Below, piece by piece: positions 11,701-24,300 of a stretch of 64,000 nucleotides of DNA. Numbering within the stretch: the stretch's first letter is position 1; every line of letters begins with the position of its first letter. A program made the position numbers and the translations under genes. The DNA lies in contig JASWJB010000066.1 in NCBI GenBank assembly GCA_032433595.1, forward strand, positions 98,374 through 162,373, given 5' to 3'. Origin of the DNA: Conoideocrella luteorostrata. Taxonomy: Eukaryota > Ascomycota > Sordariomycetes > Hypocreales > Clavicipitaceae. The notes beneath the pieces are model-generated. The model was given only the letters and a program-made list of their open reading frames with translations, was not told where the DNA came from and made no database searches.

Positions 11701-12883
11701 CTCGATAATTTTTTGATGGCGTCGCTGTACGGAGCAATCCCTGCCAAAGAGGGAAATGTTGTTGCCGTACTGATCAGCCAGCAACTGGACTTCCAAATGT
11801 CTGGCATTTCCAGCCAGTTTCATGATGAATATGGGAGATCCAGGAATCTCGCTGGCCGCAGCTTTGTAAAGCGCCTCGAAGCCCTCTTCGCCCAGTGCTT
11901 TACGGATACCTTTTCCGCCACCACCCTCAGAAGCTTTAATCATGACAGGAAAGCCAATTTCATTGGCCTTTTGTAGACCCTCTTGCCATGACTTCACACA
12001 GCCCTTTGCGTAAATATCATCGTGTACAGTGACAATTCCCTTGTGATCAATTTCGACGTCGTTGACGCCTGTTCCTGACCAGGGAATGCAAGGCACAGAG
12101 GCGTGCTGGGCGACAATTGTGGAGGAGATCTTGTCGCCAAGTGATCGCATAGCAGAGCCAGGAGGGCCAATAAAGACAATCTTGTTGGGCGAAGCGGCAA
12201 GGGATTCTGGCAGCTTGGGATTTTCGGAAGCATGGCCCCATCCAGCCCAAACGGCGTGGACATTCATGCGTTCTGCAATGTCCACAATCAGCTCAACGTT
12301 AGCATAGTTGTGATTGTTGGTACCGCCGGGAACTTCGACGTAGTGGTCAGCCATTCGAATGTAATCCGCATTTGCCTGTAGATCTTCGGGAGTGGCCATC
12401 ACGGTGAAGTGAATCGCTCTCTCGTCGCCGAAGGTTTCGTAGGCCCATTTCCGGACGGATCGAATTTCTTTGACAGCGGCAATCCCGTTGTTGGCGATCA
12501 GAACCTGTCATTCAGTTCACAATTAGCTTTTGCCAGATGCAAAAATTATCTGGCCAGCGCCTGTCCTAGCTGGATGTTTTTACGGTACCGGCGCCGAACG
12601 GCTTTAAAGCGAAAATGGGCCGGCCGCGTTGCTCCTGGCAAACTCGTCGTGCCGCTGGTTTCGACCCCTCCCCAGATGTAGATAAGCTACTTACGTTTGT
12701 AATAACAGTGTGCCCGTCATGTTGAGCAACAAAGTCCTTGACCTTGCCTGAGGGCGCATTGGTCAGTCTGTTGCCGCCAATGAAGTGGCTTGCGATGCTG
12801 TGCTTCTCTGCATAGGAGGCTTTTCCGTTGGAAACGGGTACTGTCCGGCCATTGGTGCCGTGAGCTCCTGACGACTCCGTCAT
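5759..12883 (-). CDS. ACC1: Acetyl-CoA carboxylase, cytosolic multidomain
   Basis: Exons on the minus strand are 12883-12695, 12504-7377 and 7299-5759, giving 2285 residues, the usual fungal length. Introns are 190 nt (GTAAGT...ACAG) and 77 nt (GTACGT...ATAG). The joins restore HTVITN|VLIANNG and CRSVG|IGAYLV. The enzyme carboxylates acetyl-CoA to malonyl-CoA, the committed step of fatty-acid synthesis. Visible parts in order: the biotin carboxylase with the ATP-grasp glycine loop [13 protein letters not shown] near 253-265; the biotinyl domain with EVMKMYMPL, the biotinylated Lys being K736; the central region; and the carboxyltransferase with [11 protein letters not shown] near 1668. The reading frames are intact throughout. 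The N-terminus has no obvious mitochondrial presequence, consistent with the cytosolic form. The 5' region is long and pyrimidine-rich on the coding strand. No regulatory site can be named with confidence. Confidence 0.97.
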
Positions 12884-15100
12884 GATGGCTAGCTGTGGTG
12901 GTATATTATTCGGTTGGGAGGAAAACGGTAAATTCGGAAACGACAGGTCCTGAGGCTTTCAAATCGTCATGAAACGTTCAAAACTGCTGTCCTGGTGTCT
13001 CGTGTACTCTGCCTGGGTTCGTTCGGACGTAGGTGGTCAACAGACTGGGGAGATCCGTCTCGCATGCACAATGCAGTGTTATGCCGCAATCTTCTTTCAA
13101 AAAGCCGCTTGCAATTAAAATAAAAGTCGAAGAAAGCAAGATGAAGTCGTCAAGGGAGGAAACAAGACGAATCAAAGCTTGACTAGGTATTAGGGTGATT
13201 TGGCACGAAGAAAATAATGTTGGCCAAGTAGGTTCTTTCTCGAAGAGGAGGAGCTTCGGAAAGGAACAGCAGCCAACAAGGAGAGGTGAAGTCTAAACCC
13301 GCGGCTTTTGGGGTAGGGAGGATGCTGAGATGTTGTAGAGATGAAGGAGAGAAGGGGTGGGAAGTGGTATCGTGAAGGTGGCCAGATTGAGAGGTGGCCG
13401 AATTAGTGCCCTATATTGCTGGTTGGTGAGCGCCTGGCGAGAGGATGGGTTTGATGGCAAGGTTTTTTTTTTTTTTGCCCTTGCGCTTGTCGATGCTTCG
13501 TCAATCTGTTGGGGCCAAAGGCTCAATGGTTAGCCAAGCTTGGAAACGGGATTGATGGGTGGGCATGCGTCAGTGACATGGGGGGAGCTCTGAAGTGCTG
13601 GGACTTGCTCGGCCAGCGCTAGCGCAAGCGGAAGTGGAGGTGCTCTCGCCTCCTGTCTGCTGGAGCCGGCGTGCTGGAAGCTGCGCAACGACCGTTCCCA
13701 CTGTTTCCGGCTGCTGGGGCACTGGGGAGTGGGTGCTCCGTAGTCCGTACAGTGGGTGAGTGGGTGAAGCGCGACCTAACGTGCCAAGCTGGACGATGAC
13801 GGCCAGGCAGGGTGGGTACGAGCTTGGTTGCCTGGTGCTGCTTTCACTGGAAGGCGGGAGGGGATAATGAAAAACAATGGGGCATGGCTATTCATTGAAT
13901 TGACAGCCGGAAGCCTAGACACTGTGCACATCCCGGCTCCTCCCCGAAATAAGGGTCCCCGTTGCAGCACGCTCTGAACCAGGAACGGCGAAAATTACAC
14001 AGTGTCCAGCCCCTTCGACAATTATCGGCGCGGAGCCTATTTAATCTTTTCCCGACAAGAACGTAGGCGGTTCTGCCGTTGGTAAGTGATGATAGGATGG
14101 GTTAGGGTTGTTCCATGCCTCGTCCCCCCAAGGCAGCAGCGGCTCATTCTCGGTCGTTTTTACTTACCTTGAAGGACGAGTGACGAGAAAGGGCAGCCCT
14201 CTGGTCCTCGATGGTCTCTCCCGGTCGTAATCGTGCGGGCGCAAAGCCGTTTATCGCAGGCGTTCGTCAACGTTGGGACGAGTACTCCGTATATGCAGCG
14301 CTTATCTTATCGCCGGACATGCTAAAATACTGCCTGCGGAGGTGGCAGAAACAAGCAAGCGAGCAACTAGAGAGCCAGGACAGCAATGGAGCTTCGAGCG
14401 CAGCAGTAGGAATGGCAAAGCAGAGAATCGGAGCGAAAACCTGGTCTAAGTATGGAGTGCAAGTACGGCATTCGGGCGTGAAAAGAACAACATGGAAATC
14501 TGACGAATGTGCGCTCTCGTTTGGGGAACCTGCCGAATGCATATAATATCGCAGACGGGGTGAGCTCTAGGTTTTGCCCGAGACACATGCATCAGTCGGT
14601 CTACGGAGTATTGTCAGCTTGGTTCATGGGCGGATGTCCACCGGCCAAGCTGTCGTGCGACTGCGCGAAGCAGCAGGATGCAGTTCCCTGCCCGTCCAAA
14701 AAAAGGAGTTTGACGGGGGGGCTTGTTGGCGAAAACATAAACTCAGTGTTATATAACGACACTACGATATACAACTCTGGACGAGGACAACCAACGTGCG
14801 TTGCCGTATTATGAAATTGGGCCATGCCTGCACGTCCTGTATTTTCAAATGATGTCACGCGGTATTCATATATCTAGGCATCAACCCGGAATGCAAGGTG
14901 CCGCACTCTGTATATCACTGTCAACGAAACTCGAGGTGAGGGAGCGTGTGGATGCAACTGGGAGAGTCGCGGCCACGAGCTGACTGCTGACTGCTGACTG
15001 CAACCCTGTCCACAAGAAACCAGCAGCTATCCGCATCGAATTCACCAACCAATAACCAAGTTACGGAGTCCGACGGATTCGGCGAGGAGACGCCTCCGAA
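12884..15100. other. ACC upstream region and spacer
   Basis: No supported gene is present. The first kilobase is likely the ACC promoter and 5' UTR and contains a long T run at 13461-13476. Short frames on both strands overlap each other and resemble no protein I know. TACGGAGTA-type motifs occur near 13735, 14283, 14602 and 15062. A small CTGACTG tandem run lies near 14980-15000. Confidence 0.5.
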
Positions 15101-17248
15101 CTCTGCAATGCTAAATTGACATTTTAGTTTCAGCACATGGCGCTGTTATCGCTCAAGATAAGCAACCCACAGCATCAAAGCTTATTATACTCCGAACGGC
15201 CGGGGCATTCATGAGTCGACGTTGGGTTCCGGTTCAGAAGTCTGTTTGCGTGGTCACCTGCCAACCTGCCATCAAGCCTAACCGTCGGTTGTCTACTTTA
15301 TAGAACAGCGAACAGTGACTGTTCGCTGTCTAGATCTCCAATCTCATGCCTCTTTCTATTCCCGGGGACAATTGCTGAATCGCGGTCCTTGTTTCGCCGT
15401 TCTTCGGAGTTTAAGTCGGCAGTCAGATTTAGAAACTCCGAGCATGGTCATCCGCCATTCCCATCGGAGTATGTACTCTCCGAAGTGGATACAGTCCGAA
15501 AACAAACAGCAAATTGTCGGCGCTTCTCATTAAATATTAAATGTCAAGTGCCCTGCTATTCATGTCCAACATAGCATCGACTTCAATCAAACCCGTTAGT
15601 AGAACCATGATAAACGGCCCGTCCTCCTCCGCCTATTCCTTATCCAGGTTATCCACGGCACAAACCACCCACCGTGCGAATATCCAGCCCGGAAATGTCT
15701 CGTCTTCGTCTCATCAGTACCAGAACCGTCCCCGACCCAATAGTAGCTCCCCCAATTGTTGAGCACCCACCCCTTCACCGGCGGCCCATCCAAGCCATCC
15801 ACCCCAATCCATCAATCCGTCAATCCATCAATCCGATCGGCGCCCAATTTTTTAATTTCTTGTTTTCTTGCAAGAGACTCCCCAAGTTCGTGATAATGAT
15901 TTTTTCCTGGGGCCGCACGCCCCTCCCACCGTAGTTATTTACCTTGACAAATGGCGATGCCATCCTACACCTTGACTCCGTAGCCTCTCCGGTAAAAGGG
16001 GTTTTACCCTTTGGCCAATGAATCCAACTCATCATCACAATCCCCAACATTCCCCATCCCGTCACATATGTGTTGGCGGGAAAGGCATCGATTGGGACCC
16101 ACTCACTGTCCTTCGATCTAGTTGCAATCCAATGCCTCCTGCGATTATCCAATCAAGTTCTCATTCCAAAATCCTGCCTTTGAATCTTTCCAACATGCCA
16201 CCTCGTCGTTAGCCTCTCTTCAACCACCTGCTTGTCTTTCTAAATATCTAAGTGTCTGCTCCGTAAATGAATAGGTGTTTTGGTTGCGGAGAGACTACGA
16301 CACTATGCTATGCTAGATTCTCTTCCCCATCACTTTGTTTAAAGGCCTCATAATCATCGCTCCGTAGAAACCAGCCACCCGAGACGCATGAAATCTCGGC
16401 TCCCGCAGAACATTGCCGCGGCGTACAAACCTTCCGATACCGTCCGGTGCTGCTTGCCAAAACAATGCCCTTGGTTCATACAACTCTATCCCAGCTATCC
16501 ACTCTGCATGCGCACTTCACATTGACTGAAGGAAACTTGGGTCGCGCCCAGGCAGCCGAACATATTGCGGTAAAGCGTTTTATAGTATCTATACCCAGTG
16601 GGAGGGTGATGATATTGGTTCATAGAAAGACAGCAACCGCTCATCCACTCCGATTTACCAAGTGCGCAATGATCAACCGGACGAGATTGTCACTTTACAT
16701 ACCTCCGCGCTTGAGCCCATTATTTGTACAATCTTCACTTCAAAAATCAACACAAGCATTCATCTCCAGGGTATTTATTTTCTACTGACTCCCAAACTCA
16801 ACACCACGAGAGACACTCCACTTTTAGGAGGAAGCAAAACTACACACACCGTAGGTTTGCCCCGTAACTCCAGTTGTTCCATCTACTACGTCTTATACAC
16901 ATGCAACCCCAATACTAGCATTGCTCATATGTCTAGCGACGCGGCCTCCTCAATAGTGTCGCTTCACCCCAACAACCACCAACAAAAAATCTATGCCACC
17001 AATGCTGCCGCCTGCACCGTAGTGTGCAGCAGCAAGCTCAAGCCAAGAAACTATGTGCTTGAAGAGAGGTCGTAATCATCGTTATTAGCAAAACATGGCC
17101 TTCAAAACGGAGTCGCTTGTCTTATCATTTGGTCGTAAACTAGCTCATTTCTTTTCGAAGAAGAACTGTAGAAGGGTGCATCGCGCCAGCACGTCACCCC
17201 CCAGGACAGCAGGAATAGAATGGAACAAAAGGGACTTAAGGCGCTGCA
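15101..17248. other. Spacer with possible decayed minus-strand exons
   Basis: No intact gene is seen. Two minus-strand frames read like protein. One, at about 16130-15950, contains VPIDAFPANTYVTGWGMLG and ends at a GTAAATA donor-like site. The other, at about 15800-15599, contains KGWVLNNWGSYYWVG and later HGGWFVPWITW before a stop. They could not be joined, because an in-frame TGA lies between them within an 8-bp tandem run of the AATCCATC type (15806-15836, plus strand). The last 1 kb is probably the nudE 3' flank. Confidence 0.35.
15806..15836. repeat. Short AATCCATC-type tandem repeat
   Basis: Four imperfect 8-bp units (AATCCATC, AATCCGTC, AATCCATC, AATCCGAT) are visible on the plus strand. 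The run lies between the two possible minus-strand exons described for this spacer. Confidence 0.7.
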
Positions 17249-19116
17249 TTAGTAGGTTTCGCCCAAGTCGCTTAGTTTCCTGCCTCCTGACGTGCCAGGC
17301 CGTGCTGCACCAACGCCGGTGCTCGTCCGTCTGCCCGCGCCTACGCCCACGGGACCGCTGCCACTTTGTCTCCTGGTACCTGGTGTGGGAATTGCAGTGC
17401 CAGGAACTGGGATGCCACTGACAGCCCCTTCCAGCTCAAGCTTGGAGTAGGTGCCACGGCGGCTGGGAGTGCGAAATTCTCCCTCATAATCCTCTTCCAT
17501 GTCTATCCGGCTCATACTGACAGAGTGACTGTGCATTGACCCACCCATAGATGATCGTGGCCGCCCCAGAGGGGTTCTGGCGCCAGATATAGATGATCGA
17601 GACATGGGGCGAGGGGGCGGTACCATGTCTGTTCGTGATGAAGGTCTCGCATAGGAGGACATACTGGCTCGAGAGCTTGGTCGGCTGTGGCTAGCATCTG
17701 ATTCTGGTGCCCGATTTGGCAACGGTCCAAAGGACAGTCTGCTGATGCCAGATGTGCTGAGTCGCGGTACGTGGCTAGGTTTCGACGACGTCGATGAGCG
17801 GAAATTGGTCGGTGTGGTTTCGTCTCCTGCGAGAGATGAAGCTGATGATCCCGCAGTTCTTTTTCGAGAACGGATGGTAACCGATGATGGAAAGTTGACG
17901 CCGTGGGCAACCGATCTAGGGGACGCACGAGGTGGCGTGTTTGCTGGGCCTGGTAACTTCGATCTTGCTGACTGCACACGGGCCTCGAGACGTTGCATCT
18001 GAGCAGTAAGGGAGCGGATATGCGACAGCGAGTTGGAGGCGGGGATCTTGTGCTTCGCCAAGTTCGGATTGGTTGTAGAGCGCGGTGCTGGAGTCTTAAA
18101 GTTGGATGCACCTCCTGAAATGCGACTACCTGTGCGTGTGCTCGCAGACTTGACACGTGGTTTTGGCGTAACGGTGTTTTCCAGAGATGGTAACCGAGAC
18201 TTGCGAGATAACGCACCACCAGGCTTAGTAGCAACATTTGCCTTGTTGGGCAGAGGGGCAGAGACATCAGACATGGGAGGCGATGGTGGTTCCCGAGCGT
18301 CGGAGAGGGTGCCGTCCACCGACAGCTCCTTCGTTTCGGGCGGCGTGGTAATAAGCGGTGAGCTGGCAGTCGAGTTGGGCGACGCCTCGATATTTTTATC
18401 AAAAGTTGGCGATCCCATAATAGAAAGATCGGTCGAGATAGAAGACAAGTGTCTGTTTTCTTGCTTCTTGATTTTGTCTTGCATAAGTTCTGCTTCAATC
18501 TTGACTTCGGCCAGCTCCTCTCGAAGTCGTTGAGATTCGATACGAAGCTTCTCTCGTTCTTGTTCGCCGGATCTAATTTCCTCTTCCATCATGACGCCCC
18601 GCTCAATGGCTTGGTTGTATTTGTTCTCCATGTCCTCCAGTGATGAGGTAGTGTTGCGAGCCTGACGTTCGAAGTCATCATTGGTAACTTCCATATCTCT
18701 TAGTTTCAGCTGCAACGATCGGCTTGACTCCCGCAGCGTGGTGATTTCCTTTTCCAGCGAGTTTTGTGCGGCACTCGCTTCGGTCTTAGATTCCTTGTAT
18801 TTCCTCTGCGTAGACATGATGTTAGCCTTTTTCTCGGCGACAGTGCTTGGTCCAAAATTTGCGGCGCATAGGAATCAATGCTGCATACCTTCCACTCCTC
18901 AACCTCGAACCCTAGCGTCTCGACCTTCTCCTGCAACGCTCGTTCCTGCTTCTCTGCCCGCTCAATGTCCTTTTCCAACTCTTGTTCGAGTTCGCGACTC
19001 GACTCCCGGAACTCAGCCAGCTCTGACTCCAACATCTCGTACTGCGATTTGTACCAGGAGAGGGCATCACCAGCACTGGTAGCCTCGCTAGGAGGCGACG
19101 AAGGAAGCTCTGCCAT
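17249..19116 (-). CDS. nudE: NudE nuclear distribution protein
   Basis: Exons are 19116-18889 and 18805-17249 on the minus strand, giving 594 residues. The 83-nt intron (GTATGC...CGCAG) is in phase 0 and restores EEWK|RKYKESK inside the coiled coil. The N-terminal 190 residues are a near-continuous coiled coil ([19 protein letters not shown] onward), the conserved NudE part that binds LIS1/NudF and dynein. The rest is Ser-, Arg- and Pro-rich and disordered, with a second short helix ([14 protein letters not shown]) near 335. In filamentous fungi NudE (RO-11 of Neurospora) supports dynein-driven nuclear migration and hyphal growth (known of the family). The start is the first in-frame ATG ahead of the coiled coil. 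No close neighbour shares its promoter. Confidence 0.92.
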
Positions 19117-20880
19117 CTTGCCGTGGAGGTTATGTATGATGTGGAAGCTTGGATCGTTTAGCGCTCAACATCCGAGCGGATGGATAATTGATGCTGACTT
19201 CCTCTATGAATCCAGGCGAATGAAGTAATTTGTCGCAAGCTTCCGGATGGTAGTTCTTCTTTCAATTTTTTTTCTTTGTTGGGTAGCCGACAAAAAGAAA
19301 CCTGGTTGCCTCGGTGTCGCGGGCTGCGGGATTGCGGTGTGGGTTCGCAGAGAACAGCAATTATGGGAAAGGAAAAAAAAAAAGCAACGGGAAACAGCCG
19401 TTTCGAGAAATAAAACACAAAAAGGAAGAAGTTGAGATTTGTTTGAGTGATTTTACTTCCAGTAGCCTACGCGCATCATTAGTATTTGCGCGCTCCTCGC
19501 AGCCATCATCGGTCGCTGTTGTTTGTTGTCTGTCCTACTGGTGCCACCACTCACCGGTTCGTTGTCCCAAGGGGTACCGCCTTGTGCGTCGGCGCCGAAC
19601 GGGCCCTTGACAGAAGAAAGAAGAAAAAGATGTGCACGTTAATGTCGACGTGCTATTCCTGCTGCTTCGGCTGGCGCTGCGGAGGCCGCTTTCCAGCAAC
19701 TTGCGAGCAAGACTTACCTGTCTGCCTTACCTGGAGATGTTGTATGCCGCAAGCCGAAGCGCTTGTAGACGAGAGAGGCACTGCATGTTTTGGCCTGTGA
19801 CGGGGTGACGAGGGGGTGACGGCGATTGATGGGGCACTCCTTCCTCACTGGCAATGGTTAGGCTGGCTGGCTGCGTGGTCTTGTTGATGCGACTGACTCT
19901 TTGACCCTTTCCCGGCGGCTGCCCCTTAGCTTTGGGCATTGGGCTGGCATCTGGCGGCAGGGTCTGGGTCTCCTGGCCTTCCCTGGATCAACAACTCTGC
20001 CGAATTGGGCTTAGAGCCCGGCGTCATGGGCAACAAGCTCGCCCACTTTGAATCATCAACTTTGGCCCTTGTCTCCCGTGTCTCCGCGTGAGTGCCAGCG
20101 CTAGCCCCTCCACGTCACGTGTACTGCCTCAGACACATGCTCAGACACCTGGGTGAGAGAGCATGCCACGTTGCCACAGTCAAAGGGGTAGTCAGTAGGC
20201 ATGAACAAAGTAGAAACAGAGTTGTCTTTGGCAAGATTGATCGGCGTCTTGATACCCCGTACATTCACTCATAAAATTCCTAACCGAACAGCCCATGTTC
20301 AAGTGGCAAAACGCAGATACTCACATCAGCCACAAGTAGGATTGCTAATCTCAAATAAAATCATTCGCCATGTGTCCGGGTTCAGGGTTGCTTGCTTTGC
20401 ACACTCTTGCCATGCGTTGGCACCGTCTCGTCCACAGAATCGTGCCTTGCATGAACTGGCAGCAGCCACTTCTAGTTTGCATAAGTCGTATCTAGTAAAA
20501 AGCTATGCCCATCTCGTTGAATAAGGGAAGCGTTGTAGAGCACCCCTTCCTGTGGGGAGATACTTCTATTAGCATAGCTAATTGGCTGCTACATAAGCCG
20601 CCTCCTAAGTCCGCAAAGTCTTCCTCTAACAGGATCCTGAATTTACAAACAGCAGAACTCTATATATATTTAGCGTATTTAGAGTTTTCAGCGTATAATA
20701 GCACATAATAATATACAATGCAGCATGCAATGCAGCGTGTAATTTTTTCAAGAGTTAAAACACAGAGTAAAAACACATATGTAAAGCGCAAATTATTCTG
20801 TTAGCGGGGTACAAAAACGGTGCTGCACAACGCATAATTTATCCAAACGGCTACTTGAGCCTGTACTCTCTTACCACTGA
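19117..20880. other. nudE upstream region and spacer
   Basis: No supported gene is present. The first 400 bp or so are likely the nudE promoter and 5' UTR. From about 20480 the DNA becomes AT-rich (TATATATATTTAGCG and similar), a sharp change from its neighbours that suggests an old, mutated repeat. Confidence 0.5.
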
Positions 20881-21080
20881 TTTCATTCCTACACTAGACT
20901 ACGGGATAGTGCTGCCAATTTGTGCCTCTATTGTGGCTCAACTCAGGATCGCACCTTTACTTTGATCTGGTTGAGGAGAGCCCGACTGTCTTCGGTGTCG
21001 CTGACTACTTAGGCGCTGGTACGAAGACGAGCTTGAAGAACGATGCCTCTTACCCGACGGAGGGAATTCACCGTCATCTA
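20881..21080 (+). mobile_element. Decayed retroelement Gag fragment (zinc knuckle)
   Basis: From 20902 the plus strand reads RDSAANLCLYCGSTQDRTF. Its start matches the CxxCGs zinc-knuckle region of fungal retrotransposon Gag-like proteins (R..AA-NLC-YCG). The His and last Cys expected in a CCHC knuckle are lost, and stop codons follow. The piece sits in AT-rich DNA next to the 3' end of the Doa10 gene. No reverse transcriptase, integrase or terminal repeat was found, so this is only a relic. A chance match to a short motif is the alternative. Confidence 0.35.
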
Positions 21081-21312
21081 ATTGATAATTAAACTACCTG
21101 ATTGTTCTTATAGGCCCAGAGGCGCTGGTGAAGTCGGCTACTCTCATAATACGTCATGATATACAACTTCTCATTCATACGTAATGTCTGTTCGGGCAAC
21201 TGATACTCGCAAAGACCTGGGTCTCCCACCGCTATGTCTAGCCGCTTCATCTCTCATGTGTGCAGTACGTAGCAGTTATCACACATGACCTACGCGCCGA
21301 AAACAAAGGTTA

Positions 21313-24300
21313 TCAAAGTCTACCTCCACCAGCAGCCCCCCAAGCTCTCCTAGCCTTGCGCGCCCCTGCTGTGGCTGCTCCGAAGTTGTGTAATCGTTCT
21401 CCTATCAGATATGCATCGTCTCGCACACCGGACGCCCACCGACTGAACACTCTGGTAAGGCCGATGGCATACTTAATCACATGGGCTGCCACCGCGGCTG
21501 CTGGGTACGAGTGTCTGTAAATCAACGACAATTTTACAGTGTCCATTTCGGATAGTGAGCCAGTTCCGATCATGGTAGGGCCGAATGTACCGAACTTGAT
21601 CAAGAGGCGTGCAATGAGAGGCGGCCCAAAGATTGCTACAACAGACAATGTGATTCCGGGAACAATGAATGCTCTGGTAAGTACTTCAACATCAGGTTTC
21701 AGGTAGCCACGGCGCATCACCGACCGCACTGCCACGGCGACTCGAGCATCCGGGAAGAGGGATGTAATCATCCTGGTGGCCAAGTTCAGGTACAGAAGCC
21801 CCAAAGTCCAGGACTGAATGACGCGGATAGTATGGCTACCAGCATCTCCACCACGGCTTGGGGCTGAGATCCCTATCGCTTGTGGTTTGGGTGGGTTCAT
21901 GTACGTGTGTAGCGGAATGCTGACATATAGCTCCATCAATGTAGATACTACCAGCGGGAAGACGATCAGAAGGAAAAAATAGGTGTATAGAAGCTTCGCG
22001 CCATGTACGATACCACCGATGACCCGATTGCCACCGTTGCCGCCTGAGATTTCGCTGTGAACTTTGCTCGCCCAATCCCGGAACTTGGCAGTGACATGGC
22101 GTATGCGCAAGATCGCATATGCGAGCGAACCCAAGATGTAGATGCCAATGCTGAATGCGTAGATGTCGTTGGTTCGGATATGAGCAGGAATCAAAATCTT
22201 GAACATGGCCCTACCCAACACCAAGGGTGCGATGGTGAAGCCGACGCCCGTAACGGCAGCAAAGAGCCAGATGAACAGAATAAACAGAAAGACTCTGGCA
22301 CGAAAGTTGGGCGGCACGTAAACAAGCTGATACTGGTCTGAGGCGTATAGATCGGTATCCTCGTTGTCGTCCTTGCGACGACCACGCTCTGACACTGTAA
22401 GGAAAACTTTTTGACCCTTGGGGATCTTGACCCTGTCCGATGCGGGTGCACGCACGAATCGGCCACTCTTCTCGAGCTGGCCTTCTTTAACGAGATGTGC
22501 CTTTTTGTGTCTCCACTCTCTCATCTCTGTCTTTGACATCGCTGGGTTGGGTTTGGCGTCGCCACCCTCAAAAGTGTCTCTCCAAGTCTTCGGGATGACA
22601 TTATTGTTCTCGTCCAGCTCAAGAAAGAAGGCTTTGTGGGGGGGTACTTCATGTTGTGAACCTGGACCGAGCTTCAAAATACCCTCCTCGTCAATACGTC
22701 GCTCGCCGAACAAAAAATATGTAAGTCGAAGTCCGCGGGCGCATTTGCGAAACCACCAGGTGTACATGGCATGCAGTCCATCACTTGGTTTGAAGAACTT
22801 GACAGCAAGCGGCATGAGAAAATTATAGAACAGCAAGTCCACAGGGAATTCCAGCACAGGTTCATTGGATGAATAATGGACTGGTAAGACGCCGGGCATA
22901 GCATAATAGAGGCCCCAGACCACGCCGCCTAGGCAAACAACGACCAGAGCGCCGTACACGAACGCCGAGAAAAGAATCTTTCGCAGCTGCGTCGTCAAAT
23001 TGCGTTCCAATACATCCCGCACAGGATGAAACTCAGGGTCGTCCGGATCTCTTATGAAATCTATATAGGGACGAATTAGCAAGATGTTGATAACTGAGAT
23101 TTCAAATCAAGTGGGAAAAAGAAGCACTTACATAAGACGCCGGGCCGCATGATTTTGCGGCACATGGAGACAAAAAGTGCGAAATGAAACATGTAGCCAG
23201 TCCCCACAAACCAATGGACAAAAATAGAGGTCAAAGGATAGTTGCAGGTGAAGAGGATACGAGATTTGAATGTGGTATTTTCGAAAAGAGGGAGCAATGC
23301 GCCGTCAAGAAGCAATCCACAGTATAGAGGGAAAGCGAGCATCTCGATGCTGATGATGAGAATGACCTTCATGATGCCGCTTGCTTGGTGAAGGGTGTCA
23401 ATAACGCCAGCTTCCCATGCTTGCATGATGCCGCCTCGAGAGAATGGGCTGCCTCGCTTCAGATACAAGGCTCCAACGGCGAACACAGTCAGGTAGCCAG
23501 TCAAGATGGCCCAGAATCGATCCGTACTAGACCAATATGCTAGGCCAAGATCTACTGATGAGCGCGTCTCAATGTCGCCAAGATCAATAACCCATGAGTT
23601 TGGCTCTGACAACACGGCTAGGATTTTGCCCATTGTGGCAACGACCGACTGAGCGACTGCAGAAGCTGCCGCGAAAAAGCGCCCGTCTAGCAAAGCAGAA
23701 ACGTCAGGTCCCGTTAGAGCCGCCGCCAGTCCGATGTCAATCTGGTTAATTGCCCAGCCAATGTTGCCTTTAACTGAGTTCAAAGCTTCATGGCTAATAG
23801 CAGAGAAGTTCTGAACCTCGGATGCAGTCATGGGGAACTCCATGAGTGCGTAGTCGACGACTCTGGACCCAGCACCTGTCCACACGCCCCATGACGCTTT
23901 TCTGGCCGACACAATCTTGGCTCCCATAACTCCACCGACGACGCCGGTAAACATGTCGACAATATTCAGTGCACACCATGATCCGAATCCAAAAATCATC
24001 ATTGCAGCATCCTGAATGACCTTGGAAAGTCCCATAAACATGCGTACCAGATGGATGGGATTTGCAACAATCCAAAGTGAAACCCTCCCGATATTGTAAG
24101 GGATGAAGATGCAGGCGAACACGGTTACCGAGACTAGCACTGAACAAAATATGGCATTTTGAAATAAGCCTGCGATGGGACCACGCATGCCGAGAAGCTC
24201 CATAACCCCTTCGAAATCCTCAAGGTCTTCCATAGCTTCAGCGTCCATGCCCGCAGCGGCGGCGGCCTCGATAACACCTGCGTTAGCGTCTCCGTTCACG

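Noticed and set aside
14211..14814. Overlapping frames of about 100 codons upstream of ACC
   Set aside because: They overlap on both strands, lack family motifs, carry TACGGAGTA-type motifs and have no credible splice structure.
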